A stretch of DNA of 64,000 nucleotides from contig NZ_JAANOW010000001.1 in NCBI RefSeq assembly GCF_011758805.1, positions 2,170,001 through 2,234,000 of the forward strand. The letters are read 5' to 3'. Under the pieces are notes generated by a model. The model saw nothing but the letters and a program-made list of their open reading frames with translations, made no database searches and was not told the origin of the DNA. The DNA comes from Mycolicibacterium fluoranthenivorans. Lineage in GTDB: Bacteria > Actinomycetota > Actinomycetes > Mycobacteriales > Mycobacteriaceae. Positions 16,174 to 24,369 of the stretch are shown here, in pieces (the stretch's first letter is position 1; each line of letters opens with the position of its first letter). The position numbers and the translations under genes are program-made.

Positions 16174-17397
16174 TTAGATGACCGGTTCGAAGGTGACGGG
16201 GATGGCGGTGGGTGAGCGGAACGGTTGCCCGAAGATATGCGGATCGGTACTGGTGTCGAGTTCGATATCGGTGACACGGTTGAGCAGGCACTCCATCGCC
16301 ACCCGGGTCTCCATCCGGGCCAGGTGCAGGCCCAGGCACGTGTGCTCGCCGGCGGCGAAGGTGATGTGCGGCACCCGCGTGCGGAAGATGTCGAATTCTC
16401 CGGGCCGCTCCCAACGGGTTTCGTCGCGGTTGGCCGAGCCGATACATACGTCGATCACGGCGCCCGCGGGCAGCTTCACCCCGTCGAGCTCGGTCTCGAC
16501 ATTGGCCGAACGTTGCACGGTGGTCAGCGGTGTCTCGAACCGCAGAGCTTCCTCGATGGCCTGGCCGAGCAGTCCCCGGTCGGCCTGGACGGCCGCGAAC
16601 TGCTCGGGATGGGTCAGCAGCAGATACAACAGATTGCCCGAAGAGCGGTAGGTGGTCTCCAGTCCGGCGGGCAGCAGCAGTCGCAGGAAGGAGTAGATGG
16701 CCTCGTCGGTGAGCTTCTCGCCGGAGACCTCGGCGGTCACCAGGTCTCCGATGATGTCGTCGGTGGGTGCACAACGGCGAAGTTCGATCTGGTTGAGGAA
16801 GTAGTCCTTGAGCGCCGCGGACGCCTCGAAGGCGCGCTGGTATTTGACTGTGTAGCTGATCAATTCGACGGCACGCGCGCGGAACCAGGCCAGGTCCTCT
16901 TCGGGCAGGCCCAGCAGTTTCGAGATGACGCGGGTGGGGAACTCGAAGGTGAAATCGCGGACCAGGTCCGCGCGCCCGGTCTCGATGAACTCGTCGATCA
17001 GCGCCTCGCAGATGGGCCGCACGATCTCGGGTTCCCAGCGGGCCAGCGACTTCGTCTTGAATGCCGTGGTGACGAGGTTTCGATGGTCCCGGTGCGGCTT
17101 GCCCTCCATGGCCAGGATGGACGGTCCGATGAACAGACCGATGGTGGCGTCGTAGATCTTCGAATTGAAGGACTTGCCGTCCCGGAAGACGGTGCTGACC
17201 GCATCGAACGACACCGCGGCGAATTGATGCTCGGCGCGCAGAGACTCGGGGGTCTTGCGCCAGTCCATGACACTGCCCTCGAACACGCCGTTGCGGGCGC
17301 GGTGGTACGCGAACAGGGGATACGGATCCCGCAAGAGGTTGAAGGATCCGCCCAGGACGTCCGGGGTACCGGTCGGATCCTCGATCTGGCTTTCCAC
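16174..17397 (-). CDS. Cytochrome P450
   Basis: 407 aa. The heme loop is ITFAAGEHTCLGLHLARMET, matching FxxGxHxC with the Cys ligand; ExxR is EEALR. The I-helix LLLPAGLETTYRSS carries Glu-Thr. The GTG start at 17397 follows GGGGAG with a 5-bp spacer. It is divergent from the aldehyde dehydrogenase at 17575 across the operator at 17439, so the two are probably co-induced: hydroxylation to an alcohol or aldehyde, then oxidation. It is clearly a different P450 from the proteins at 10653 and 30412. Confidence 0.88.
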   Translation of the reverse strand: MESQIEDPTGTPDVLGGSFNLLRDPYPLFAYHRARNGVFEGSVMDWRKTPESLRAEHQFAAVSFDAVSTVFRDGKSFNSKIYDATIGLFIGPSILAMEGKPHRDHRNLVTTAFKTKSLARWEPEIVRPICEALIDEFIETGRADLVRDFTFEFPTRVISKLLGLPEEDLAWFRARAVELISYTVKYQRAFEASAALKDYFLNQIELRRCAPTDDIIGDLVTAEVSGEKLTDEAIYSFLRLLLPAGLETTYRSSGNLLYLLLTHPEQFAAVQADRGLLGQAIEEALRFETPLTTVQRSANVETELDGVKLPAGAVIDVCIGSANRDETRWERPGEFDIFRTRVPHITFAAGEHTCLGLHLARMETRVAMECLLNRVTDIELDTSTDPHIFGQPFRSPTAIPVTFEPVI

Positions 17398-17438
17398 GCC
17401 TGCTCCCCGCGTTGGTGCGATCGTACGAAATCGCTATT

Positions 17439-17455
17439 ACGGTAAAGATTACAGT
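17439..17455. promoter_or_regulatory. 17-bp inverted-repeat operator, copy 5
   Basis: ACGGTAA-AGA-TTACAGT has one arm mismatch from perfect symmetry. It lies 42 bp before the P450 start (17397, leftward) and 120 bp before the aldehyde dehydrogenase start (17575). It contains TACAGT at 17450-17455 as a possible -10. Confidence 0.72.
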
Positions 17456-17574
17456 AGAGCGTGCCGTCAGGGCGAAACACCTCGCTTTCCAGCGGGGATG
17501 TCGTTGGACGGTGTCAGCGTCACGGGACGGCGCGGGCTGCTACCGTGGCAGCCACCGGGAGGGAGTGGGCAGAT

Positions 17575-19050
17575 ATGGGCACGACCGACGAACGGGTGAG
17601 TGGACAGGTGGACATGCGTGCCCTGCTGGACCGTCAGCGGCGCTCCTTCATCGCCGACGGACCGCCGGACGTCGCGGTCCGGCGACACCGCATCGACCGG
17701 TTGTTGGCGCTGGTGCTCGACAACACCGACGAGTTCGCCGACGCGATGGCCGCCGACTTCGGCACGCGGTCCCGGTCGGCATCACTGTTCACCGAAGTCG
17801 TCGGGATCATCCCGGTGATCGAACACACCAGAGCCCACGTGGCGCAATGGATGCGGGCGACCAAGCTGATGCGTGCCGCCCGAGTGGCGGGCCTGCGAGC
17901 CGAGGTGGAGCCGGCGCCGCTGGGTGTCGTCGGCATCATCGGTCCATGGAACTTCCCGCTGAATCTGGTGGTACTGCCGGCCGCTGCGGCGTTCGCCGCA
18001 GGAAACCGGGTGATGATCAAGATGTCCGAGATCACCTCGCACACAGCAGAGGTGATGTGCGCGAAGGCACCCGACTATTTCGACGAGACCGAACTGGCCG
18101 TACTGGTCGGTGGCGCCGACACGGCCGCGGAGTTCTCGACACTGCCGTTGGATCACCTCTTCTTCACCGGCTCGCCCGGGGTCGGCGCACTGGTGCAGCG
18201 CGCTGCATCGGAGAACCTGGTCCCGGTGACCCTCGAACTCGGGGGCAAGAACCCGGTGGTGGTGGCGTCCGACGCCGATATCCGCCGCTCTGCCACCCGG
18301 ATCGCTCAGGCACGCATGGTCAACGGCGGACAGGTATGCGTCTGTCCCGATTACGTCTTCGTGCCAGATCACAAGATCGGCGAATTCGTCGACGTCGCCC
18401 GCCAGACGTTGCGCACCATGTTCCCGTCGATCGTCGGCAACGGCGATTACTGCTCGAGCGTCAACGACGCCAACTTCGACCGGGTGGTCGGGCTGATCGA
18501 CGATGCGCGCACCCGCGGGGCTACGGTGGAAGCCGTTGCGCCGCCGGGAGAGTCGCTGCCGGACCGGACGAGCCGCAAGATCGCACCGACCATCGTGCGT
18601 GATATCGACGACACGATGAGGATCGCCCGGGAGGAGATCTTCGGACCCGTCCTGGTGGTGCACGGGTACGCCACGCTGACACAGGCGATCGACTACATCA
18701 ACGCCCGCCCCGCGCCCCTGGTGGCCTACTGGTATGGACCCGACGGTACGGCGTTCCGGACCTTCGTGAGCCACACCCGCAGTGGTGGTGTGGCCCGCAA
18801 CGACTTCGCCGCGCAGATGATTCCGTCGGCGGCACCATTCGGTGGCGTCGGGCGCAGCGGTATGGGCGCCTATCACGGCAAGGCCGGCTTCGATGCGTTC
18901 AGTCACCAGCGCACGGTGGTGGGTACCGACCTGCCGTTCAGCATGACCGGCAGCGCGGCGCCGCCGTTCCGGCGCGGAATGCGGATGTACGCCGACGCCA
19001 CCCTCGCCATGGCGCGCCGGCGCACCCATCGCAGGCTCAGGAATCAGTGA
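17575..19050 (+). CDS. Aldehyde dehydrogenase, coniferyl-aldehyde-dehydrogenase-like
   Basis: 491 aa from ATG 17575, preceded by a GGGAGGGAG stretch; a GTG at 17461 is in frame but would put most of the leader in the protein. Motifs: GIIGPWNFPLNLVVLPAAAAFAAG, FFTGSPGVGALV, Glu in LELGGKNPVVV and Cys in NGGQVCVCPDYVFVPD. The short N-terminus and tail FGGVGRSGMGAYHGKAGFDAFSHQ match the class-3/coniferyl-aldehyde group, which takes bulky or aromatic aldehydes. Its 3' end overlaps the convergent FadD gene by 14 bp. Confidence 0.88.
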   Translation: MGTTDERVSGQVDMRALLDRQRRSFIADGPPDVAVRRHRIDRLLALVLDNTDEFADAMAADFGTRSRSASLFTEVVGIIPVIEHTRAHVAQWMRATKLMRAARVAGLRAEVEPAPLGVVGIIGPWNFPLNLVVLPAAAAFAAGNRVMIKMSEITSHTAEVMCAKAPDYFDETELAVLVGGADTAAEFSTLPLDHLFFTGSPGVGALVQRAASENLVPVTLELGGKNPVVVASDADIRRSATRIAQARMVNGGQVCVCPDYVFVPDHKIGEFVDVARQTLRTMFPSIVGNGDYCSSVNDANFDRVVGLIDDARTRGATVEAVAPPGESLPDRTSRKIAPTIVRDIDDTMRIAREEIFGPVLVVHGYATLTQAIDYINARPAPLVAYWYGPDGTAFRTFVSHTRSGGVARNDFAAQMIPSAAPFGGVGRSGMGAYHGKAGFDAFSHQRTVVGTDLPFSMTGSAAPPFRRGMRMYADATLAMARRRTHRRLRNQ

Positions 19051-20701
19051 TCGCCTGCTCGCGGGCCCACCGGTAGTCGGCCTTGCCCGCCGGGCTGCGC
19101 TCAACGACCGGCCGGAACACCACGGCCTTGGGCAGTTTGTAACGCGCGATGGACTTCTCGGCGTGCCGGATGAGCTCTTCGGCGTCGACGTGGGCGCCGT
19201 CTGCCAGCGCAACCACCGCGACGACCTCGGAGCCCCACCGCTCACTGGGCCGGCCGGCGACCACGACATCGGCCACCGCGGGGTGCGAGGCGATCGCGGA
19301 TTCGACCTCTTCGGCGAAGATCTTCTCGCCGCCGGAGTTGATGGTCACCGAATCCCGGCCGAGCAGTTCGATGGCACCGCTGTCCAGATGGCGAGCACGG
19401 TCACCCGGCACCGCGAAGCGCACGCCGCCGATGACGGGGAAGGTCGCCGCCGTCTTGGCCGCATCACCCTTGTAACCCAACGGGACGTAGCCACGCTGGG
19501 CCAGCCAGCCCAGACCGTCGTGCGCCGGCGGCAGCACGGAACTGAGATCCTCGGCCACCACACAGGTATCGGGTCCCGCATTGAAGATGCCGGTCGAGAC
19601 GGCGCCGGGAGCCGACATGTGGCTCATCTGCGCACCGGTCTCCGAAGAGCCGACGCCGTCGATCACGATGAGTCCCGGTTTGGCGTCGATCAATCGCTGC
19701 TTGACGTACGGAGTGAGCTGCGCGCCACCGTTGGCGACGACAGCCAGGCTGGAGACATCTGCGGCGCCGTCACGCAGACCGGTTTCGATCGCGGTCAGCA
19801 GCGGCCGGGCCATGGCATCGCCGACGACGGTGGCCACCAGCACCTGTTCGCGCTCGATGGTGCGCACCACATCATCGGTGTCGAAACGATCGACGATGCT
19901 GGGGAAGGCCAGCGTCTGGCCGGTGGTGATCGCCGTCATGGCGGCCCACTGGGCGGCGCCGTGGATGAGCGGCGGCAGAATCAGCAGTTTGGTGCCGGGG
20001 TTCTCGGCCGCCCGTCGCGCGATCTCGTCGACCGAGCCGGCCTGCTCGCCGGTCACCATGTTGCGGCCGCCGAAGGCGGTCATGAAGATATCGTGCTGGC
20101 GCCACAAGACGCCTTTGGGCATGCCGGTGGTGCCACCGGTGTAGAGGACGTAGAGATCGTCGGGGGAGGGCTGCACCGGGGGTGCCGGGACATTCTCGGC
20201 GACAATCGACTCGTAGTCGACCGCGCCGTCGAGCAGCTCATTGCCGGAACTGTCCGCGATCTGGATGAGCACCTTGAGGTTCGGCAGCTCAGCCCGGATC
20301 TCGGCGACCCGGGGTGCGAACGCCGCGTGATACAGCAATGCCGAAGCCTCGGAATCGGCCAGCAGATACTGTAATTCGGTTTTGACGTAACGGTAGTTCA
20401 CGTTGAACGGCGCCACCCGGGCGCGGAAGGAGCCCAGCAGTCCTTCGACGAACTCCGGCCCGTTGTACGCGTAGATGCCGAGCAGATCCTGGCCCACCTG
20501 ATGGCCGGCCAGCGCATCGCGGTCGGTGTGGCAGCCCAGACCGCGCGAATGCAGGTAGGCCGCCAGCCGATTCGACCGGCCCACGATATGGCGGTAGCTG
20601 TACCGGCGGTCGCCCTGGCTGACCAAGGTGCGGTCCGGTATTGCGGTTGCGACCGATTCGGCCACGGCAGTCACGGTGAATTGCGTTGCTACCTCAGGCA
20701 T
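19037..20701 (-). CDS. FadD-type acyl-CoA synthetase
   Basis: 554 aa with the same layout as the 4230 product. VLYTGGTTGMPKGVLWRQHDIF is the ATP loop, and DGVGSSETGAQMS, GDRARHLDSGAIELLGRD, INSGGEKIFAEEVE and the catalytic Lys in RSPAGKADYRWAREQ follow. It is the third gene of the coupled unit Rieske oxygenase - isochorismatase-like protein - FadD; its ATG lies 8 bp inside the upstream gene. It resembles the FadD19/FadD17 sterol side-chain group from memory. It activates a carboxylate, perhaps one freed after the Rieske step. Confidence 0.88.
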   Translation of the reverse strand: MPEVATQFTVTAVAESVATAIPDRTLVSQGDRRYSYRHIVGRSNRLAAYLHSRGLGCHTDRDALAGHQVGQDLLGIYAYNGPEFVEGLLGSFRARVAPFNVNYRYVKTELQYLLADSEASALLYHAAFAPRVAEIRAELPNLKVLIQIADSSGNELLDGAVDYESIVAENVPAPPVQPSPDDLYVLYTGGTTGMPKGVLWRQHDIFMTAFGGRNMVTGEQAGSVDEIARRAAENPGTKLLILPPLIHGAAQWAAMTAITTGQTLAFPSIVDRFDTDDVVRTIEREQVLVATVVGDAMARPLLTAIETGLRDGAADVSSLAVVANGGAQLTPYVKQRLIDAKPGLIVIDGVGSSETGAQMSHMSAPGAVSTGIFNAGPDTCVVAEDLSSVLPPAHDGLGWLAQRGYVPLGYKGDAAKTAATFPVIGGVRFAVPGDRARHLDSGAIELLGRDSVTINSGGEKIFAEEVESAIASHPAVADVVVAGRPSERWGSEVVAVVALADGAHVDAEELIRHAEKSIARYKLPKAVVFRPVVERSPAGKADYRWAREQAITDS

Positions 20702-21284
20702 GTGTACTCCAGGTCGCGATCAGATCGTCGGTGGTGGTGACGGTGGCAAGTAGGGACAGGCTGTTGTCGATGACGGCCGCACCGTACTCGGCCGGGAATC
20801 CCGCTACTGCGTCGCGCGGGAGCACGACCCGGTAGCCGGCGTTCACGGCGTCCATCACGAGGTTGGGGATGGCGATGTTCAGCGAGACGCCGACGGCGAC
20901 GATGGTGGTCACACCCAGATTGCGCAGGATCGCGTCCAGATCGGTGCCGCCCATCGGGCCGACGCCGTGCCAGCGTGACAGCACCAGATCGGCGGGCTCC
21001 GGGCCGAATTCGGGCAGCAGAGTGGCACCGGCGCTACCGGGGATGATGTCGACGGAGCGCTTACCCGCGGCGAACAGCCGGGCATTGTGATTGGAGCCCA
21101 ACCCATCCGGGCGGCGCTGCACCAGGCAGTGCACGACGTGGTGGCCGGCGGCACGGGCCGCGGGCAGCAACCGGGCGATGTTGGGCAGTGCCACCCGCCG
21201 CGCCTCCTCGGCGAGCAGGGCCAGCCCGGCGTCGGGCCCGACCACCGCACCCTGGAGTTCCTGGGTGACGACGGCCGTGGTCAC
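20694..21284 (-). CDS. Isochorismatase-fold protein with altered catalytic triad
   Basis: 196 aa from GTG 21284, which overlaps the Rieske stop (GTGA). The cysteine-hydrolase fold is recognisable (HVVHCLVQRRPDGLG; VDIIPGSAGATLLPEFGPEPADLVLSRWHG; DAVNAGYRVVLPRDAVAG). Where active enzymes have a catalytic Cys (GVATNVCVEST in typical members), this reads GVSLNIAIPNL, with Ala at the Cys position. The N-terminal DMQ motif is ELQ. Hydrolysis by the usual mechanism is unlikely, so it may be a binding or structural partner of the Rieske enzyme or use a different mechanism. Overlap with both neighbours implies tight co-translation. Confidence 0.72.
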   Translation of the reverse strand: MTTAVVTQELQGAVVGPDAGLALLAEEARRVALPNIARLLPAARAAGHHVVHCLVQRRPDGLGSNHNARLFAAGKRSVDIIPGSAGATLLPEFGPEPADLVLSRWHGVGPMGGTDLDAILRNLGVTTIVAVGVSLNIAIPNLVMDAVNAGYRVVLPRDAVAGFPAEYGAAVIDNSLSLLATVTTTDDLIATWSTHA

Positions 21285-22279
21285 GCGTCCGCGCCGACCT
21301 CGTAGAACTGGGTGGCCCACTTACGCATGGCCATATAGGGTTTCGCATCTATCTTGGACAGCGACGGCCGTTCGACGTATTTCTGATAGCGCCAGATCTC
21401 CAGGTCGTCCCAGACGGTGACGAGGTACTGCTGCTCCACCCGCTTACGGACATCCTCGGGTGGGATATCGGAGGTGTCGCCGGGTTCTTTGGGCCACCAG
21501 ATCGAATAGAACATGTTCGACACCTGGTCGTCGACGGGTGTGCACGCGAAGATCAGCCGGTGGTTGGCGGCACCTTCGAAGACGCTGATGGCGAAGCCGA
21601 GGCCGGAGAAGTGGCTGTGGATGTAGAGCGCCATCCGGTCGGGGTCGGCACTGCGCGCGTCGGGCCACCCGGTGAGGAACCGCCATTCGTTGTCCACCAC
21701 CTTCCAGTCCAGGCACACCGGCGTGACCGTGGCGCGGTGCACATAGCGGAAATGTGCGCTGTCGGGCCCGTTTTCGGCGACGATCTGCGGATGCACCGGC
21801 TCGTTCTCGGCGAACCGGGAGAATTCGGGGAACGGGCGATAGTACCTGTCCGGGTCGGTGGGGAACTGGGGGAACTTGTCGAAGATATCGGGCAGCTCCC
21901 ACTGCGGCGCCGCCCCGTGCGGTTGATGCCACATGAACACCACACCGTGTTGTTCCCGCACCGGGTAGACACGCAGGCGGACTCCACGGTTGGGCCGGTC
22001 GGGTTGATAGGGGATGAACCTGTTGGTGCCGTCGGGTCCCCAGCGCCACCCGTGGAAGGGGCACTCGACGCAGTCGCCGACGATCTTGCCGCCGTGGCCC
22101 AGGTGGGCGCCGAGATGCTTGCAGTGTGCCTCCATCAGGTGCAGTTCACCCGACTCGTCCCGCCAGGCCACCAGGTCCGCACCGAAGTATCGGAGGGCTC
22201 GGGTTTCGCCGGTGAGGAACTCCGCCGACCAGCCGATGACGAACCAGCCGGTGACCTTCCAGGTGAACGGAACCTTCAC
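21281..22279 (-). CDS. Rieske [2Fe-2S] ring-hydroxylating oxygenase, KshA-like
   Basis: 332 aa from GTG 22279, chosen because GGAGG lies 6 bp upstream. The Rieske motif is complete: Cys53-x-His55 ... Cys73-xx-His76 (AHCKHLGAHLG, then CVECPFHGW). The catalytic domain has the mononuclear-iron pattern DSAHFRYVHRATVTP with two His. Size and motifs resemble 3-ketosteroid 9alpha-hydroxylase oxygenase (KshA) and its mycobacterial paralogues. No reductase (KshB type) is present here, so one elsewhere must serve it. It probably hydroxylates a polycyclic or alicyclic substrate. First gene of its unit, 28 bp from the operator at 22307. Confidence 0.85.
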   Translation of the reverse strand: MKVPFTWKVTGWFVIGWSAEFLTGETRALRYFGADLVAWRDESGELHLMEAHCKHLGAHLGHGGKIVGDCVECPFHGWRWGPDGTNRFIPYQPDRPNRGVRLRVYPVREQHGVVFMWHQPHGAAPQWELPDIFDKFPQFPTDPDRYYRPFPEFSRFAENEPVHPQIVAENGPDSAHFRYVHRATVTPVCLDWKVVDNEWRFLTGWPDARSADPDRMALYIHSHFSGLGFAISVFEGAANHRLIFACTPVDDQVSNMFYSIWWPKEPGDTSDIPPEDVRKRVEQQYLVTVWDDLEIWRYQKYVERPSLSKIDAKPYMAMRKWATQFYEVGADA

Positions 22280-22306
22280 GACCAACCTCCGCGATCCGGC
22301 CAAGAT

Positions 22307-22323
22307 ACTGAACAGCTTACAGT
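22307..22323. promoter_or_regulatory. 17-bp inverted-repeat operator, copy 6
   Basis: ACTGAAC-AGC-TTACAGT, with a perfect right half. It lies between the divergent Rieske gene (start 22279) and the SDR gene (start 22363). TACAGT at 22318-22323 is placed to act as the rightward -10, giving a leader of roughly 30 bp. Confidence 0.7.
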
Positions 22324-22362
22324 AGTATCATCCGCAATTGCCGTGAAATGCAAAGGAGCGCG

Positions 22363-23184
22363 ATGCCAGGGTTGTTGACCGACAAGGTCGCGTTCATCAC
22401 CGGAGCGGCACGTGGTCAAGGACGTGCGCACGCGGTCCGGATGGCGAAAGAGGGTGCGGACATCATCGCGGTCGACATCGCCGGACCCCTGCCGCCGAAG
22501 GTGCCCTATCTGTCGGCCACGCCCGATGAGTTCGCGGAGACGGTCGATCTGGTGAAGGCGACCGGGCGGCGGATCTTTCACCGCGCGGTGGATGTGCGGG
22601 ACTTCGAGGGCCTGAAGTCCGCTGTCGACGACGGTGTCGCCGAACTGGGCCGCCTCGATGTGATCGTCGCCAACGCCGGCATCACCATCCCCGAGGCCTG
22701 GCATGACATCACCCCGGAGTCCTTCCGCGACGTCATCGACATCAATGTCACCGGTGTATGGAACACCGTCCAGGCGGGTGCGCAGCACATCATCGACGGC
22801 GGCAATGGCGGCTCGATCATCCTGGTGAGTTCGCTCGCGGGCGTGAAGATGCAGGCCTTCATGGTGCACTACACCGCCAGCAAGCACGCTGTCACCGGGA
22901 TGGCGCGTGCGTTCGCCGCCGAGCTCGGCAGGCATCGCATCAGGGTGAACAGCCTGCATCCCGGCCCGGTGCCCACCGCGATGGGTTCTGGAGACATGCT
23001 GGTGGCGTTGAGCAAGGCGTTTGAGACGAACCCCACGCTGGTGCAGATGGGGACCCCGTTCACTCCGGACTGGGGCGTCGAACCCGAGGATGTCGCCGCG
23101 TCCGCGGTCTGGCTGGCTTCTGACGAGGCCCGCCACATCACCGCCGTGGCGCTGGCGATCGACAACGGAATGGCACAGTTCTGA
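22363..23184 (+). CDS. SDR-family oxidoreductase of the mycofactocin-coupled type
   Basis: 273 aa from ATG 22363, with AAAGGAG 4 bp upstream. Full SDR set: ITGAARGQGRAHAVRMAKEGADIIAVDI (glycine motif), LDVIVANAGI, Ser in LVSSLAG, and YTASK. The GAARGQGR/ADIIAVDI pattern and the long insertion after the second strand are hallmarks of the SDR subfamily that co-occurs with mycofactocin and holds NAD tightly. It probably oxidises a secondary alcohol of the pathway, passing electrons to mycofactocin (inference). A SnoaL-like gene follows after one base. Confidence 0.87.
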   Translation: MPGLLTDKVAFITGAARGQGRAHAVRMAKEGADIIAVDIAGPLPPKVPYLSATPDEFAETVDLVKATGRRIFHRAVDVRDFEGLKSAVDDGVAELGRLDVIVANAGITIPEAWHDITPESFRDVIDINVTGVWNTVQAGAQHIIDGGNGGSIILVSSLAGVKMQAFMVHYTASKHAVTGMARAFAAELGRHRIRVNSLHPGPVPTAMGSGDMLVALSKAFETNPTLVQMGTPFTPDWGVEPEDVAASAVWLASDEARHITAVALAIDNGMAQF

Positions 23185-23185
23185 T

Positions 23186-23629
23186 ATGGACGACCTTGAG
23201 GCAATTCGCCGACTCAAGGCGCGGTACTGCCGGTTCCTCGACACCAAGGACTACGAGGCGTGGAAGGGGTTGTTCGCTCCCGATGTCGTGGTGAGGCTGG
23301 ACATGGCGATCTCCACCGGTGGAGCCGACGGTCAGACCGCACCCGATCTGAACGGACTGGACGAGTTCGTGCCGGTGGTGCTCGGCGGTGTCGAGCACGC
23401 GCAGACCAAGCATCATGTGCACACCCCGGAGATCGACCTCACCTCCGACACCACCGCATCGGCCATCTGGGCGATGGAGGATCTGCTGTTGTTCCCGAAC
23501 GGGGGCGAACTGTTCGGGGCCGGCCACTATCACGAGACGTACGAGAAGCGTGCGGGCACATGGGTGATCACCAGCCTGCATCTGACGCGCACCATTCTGC
23601 GGTTCACCGCGGGCAGTGCCGGCAGCTAG
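23186..23629 (+). CDS. SnoaL/NTF2-like small protein
   Basis: 147 aa from ATG 23186. The single NTF2-like fold is recognisable by the N-terminal helix (MDDLEAIRRLKARYCRFLDTKDYEAWKGLFAPD) followed by strand-rich sequence (TKHHVHTPEIDLTSDTTASAIWAMEDLL; GAGHYHETYEKRAGTWVITSLHLTRT). Such proteins serve as isomerases, cyclases, dehydratases or small hydroxylation partners. The Asp near residue 29 and His pairs are candidate active-site residues. It begins one base after the SDR stop, so it probably acts on the same intermediate. Confidence 0.78.
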   Translation: MDDLEAIRRLKARYCRFLDTKDYEAWKGLFAPDVVVRLDMAISTGGADGQTAPDLNGLDEFVPVVLGGVEHAQTKHHVHTPEIDLTSDTTASAIWAMEDLLLFPNGGELFGAGHYHETYEKRAGTWVITSLHLTRTILRFTAGSAGS

Positions 23630-23688
23630 CCGCGCGGCGGAATTGCGCAATGCCGATGCCGCCGGTGGCGACCGGTTCCCGCAGTCGG

Positions 23689-24303
23689 TCAGGGCGCCGG
23701 TGCGTAGCTTGAGATCAGCCGTGCCCGAACGCGGTTGATCTCGGCGTCGAGATCGTGATCCTCGGGCACCACGATCCACTGGTAGGCGATCCCGAAGACC
23801 GACGCGGTGATGTCCTCCCGTGCGCTGTCGATATCGATATCGGGCCGGATCGATCCGTCGTCGATGCCGGTGCGCAGGCCGGCCTCGATCTTGCCGGCCG
23901 CTTCGCGCAGCTGGGTGCGGACGGCCTCGCGCAGCGGTGAGACGGTCTTGACCGCCTCGAACGCCGACACGAACATGGCCCGCATGAGCGCGGGGTCCAC
24001 CGCGTGGATCTCCTGGATGCGCTCGAAATGCGCGAGCACCTGCGCCAGACCGTCGGCGTCGGGCTCCGGATCGGGGTTCAGCCGGGCCACATAGGTCTGC
24101 TGGAACGCCGTCAGGATGGCGTCCTTACTGCCGTAGCGGGCGTGCACCATGGCCCGGCTGTACCCGGCGCGTCGCCCGATCTCCGCCGCCGTCGTTGCCT
24201 CCCAGCCTTTTTCGACGATCAATTCGGCGGCCGCGATGAGCAGCCGCTGGGCGGACATCTCGACGCGTTCTGGTTGGGTCAGGCCCTGGGCGGGGGACGG
24301 CAC
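23689..24303 (-). CDS. TetR-family regulator of the adjacent kinase-like operon
   Basis: 204 aa from GTG 24303; ATG 24258 (MSAQRLLIAAAEL) is an alternative start. The HTH reads GWEATTAAEIGRRAGYSRAMVHARYGSKDAIL. The C-terminal domain is helical and includes HAVDPALMRAMFVSAFEAV. It is divergent from the gene at 24370, with a perfect 17-bp palindrome between them that differs in sequence and spacing from the main regulon operator. This is therefore a separate local switch inside the island, probably autoregulated. Confidence 0.87.
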   Translation of the reverse strand: MPSPAQGLTQPERVEMSAQRLLIAAAELIVEKGWEATTAAEIGRRAGYSRAMVHARYGSKDAILTAFQQTYVARLNPDPEPDADGLAQVLAHFERIQEIHAVDPALMRAMFVSAFEAVKTVSPLREAVRTQLREAAGKIEAGLRTGIDDGSIRPDIDIDSAREDITASVFGIAYQWIVVPEDHDLDAEINRVRARLISSYAPAP

Positions 24304-24323
24304 CCTTGCATATTAGTGGGCCG

Positions 24324-24340
24324 ACAACTAACTTAGTTGT
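24324..24340. promoter_or_regulatory. Perfect palindrome, operator for the local TetR
   Basis: ACAACTAA-C-TTAGTTGT: 8-bp arms around one base with no mismatch. It lies 20 bp upstream of the TetR GTG and 29 bp upstream of the kinase-like ATG, so a dimer here could shut both promoters. Confidence 0.75.
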
Positions 24341-24369
24341 TCAGCGTCAAATTTCCCGAAAGGTCGACG

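Noticed and set aside
23021..23185. Upstream extension of the SnoaL-like gene to 23021
   Set aside because: It would overlap the SDR gene out of frame by 160 bases; the ATG at 23186 begins the recognisable fold.
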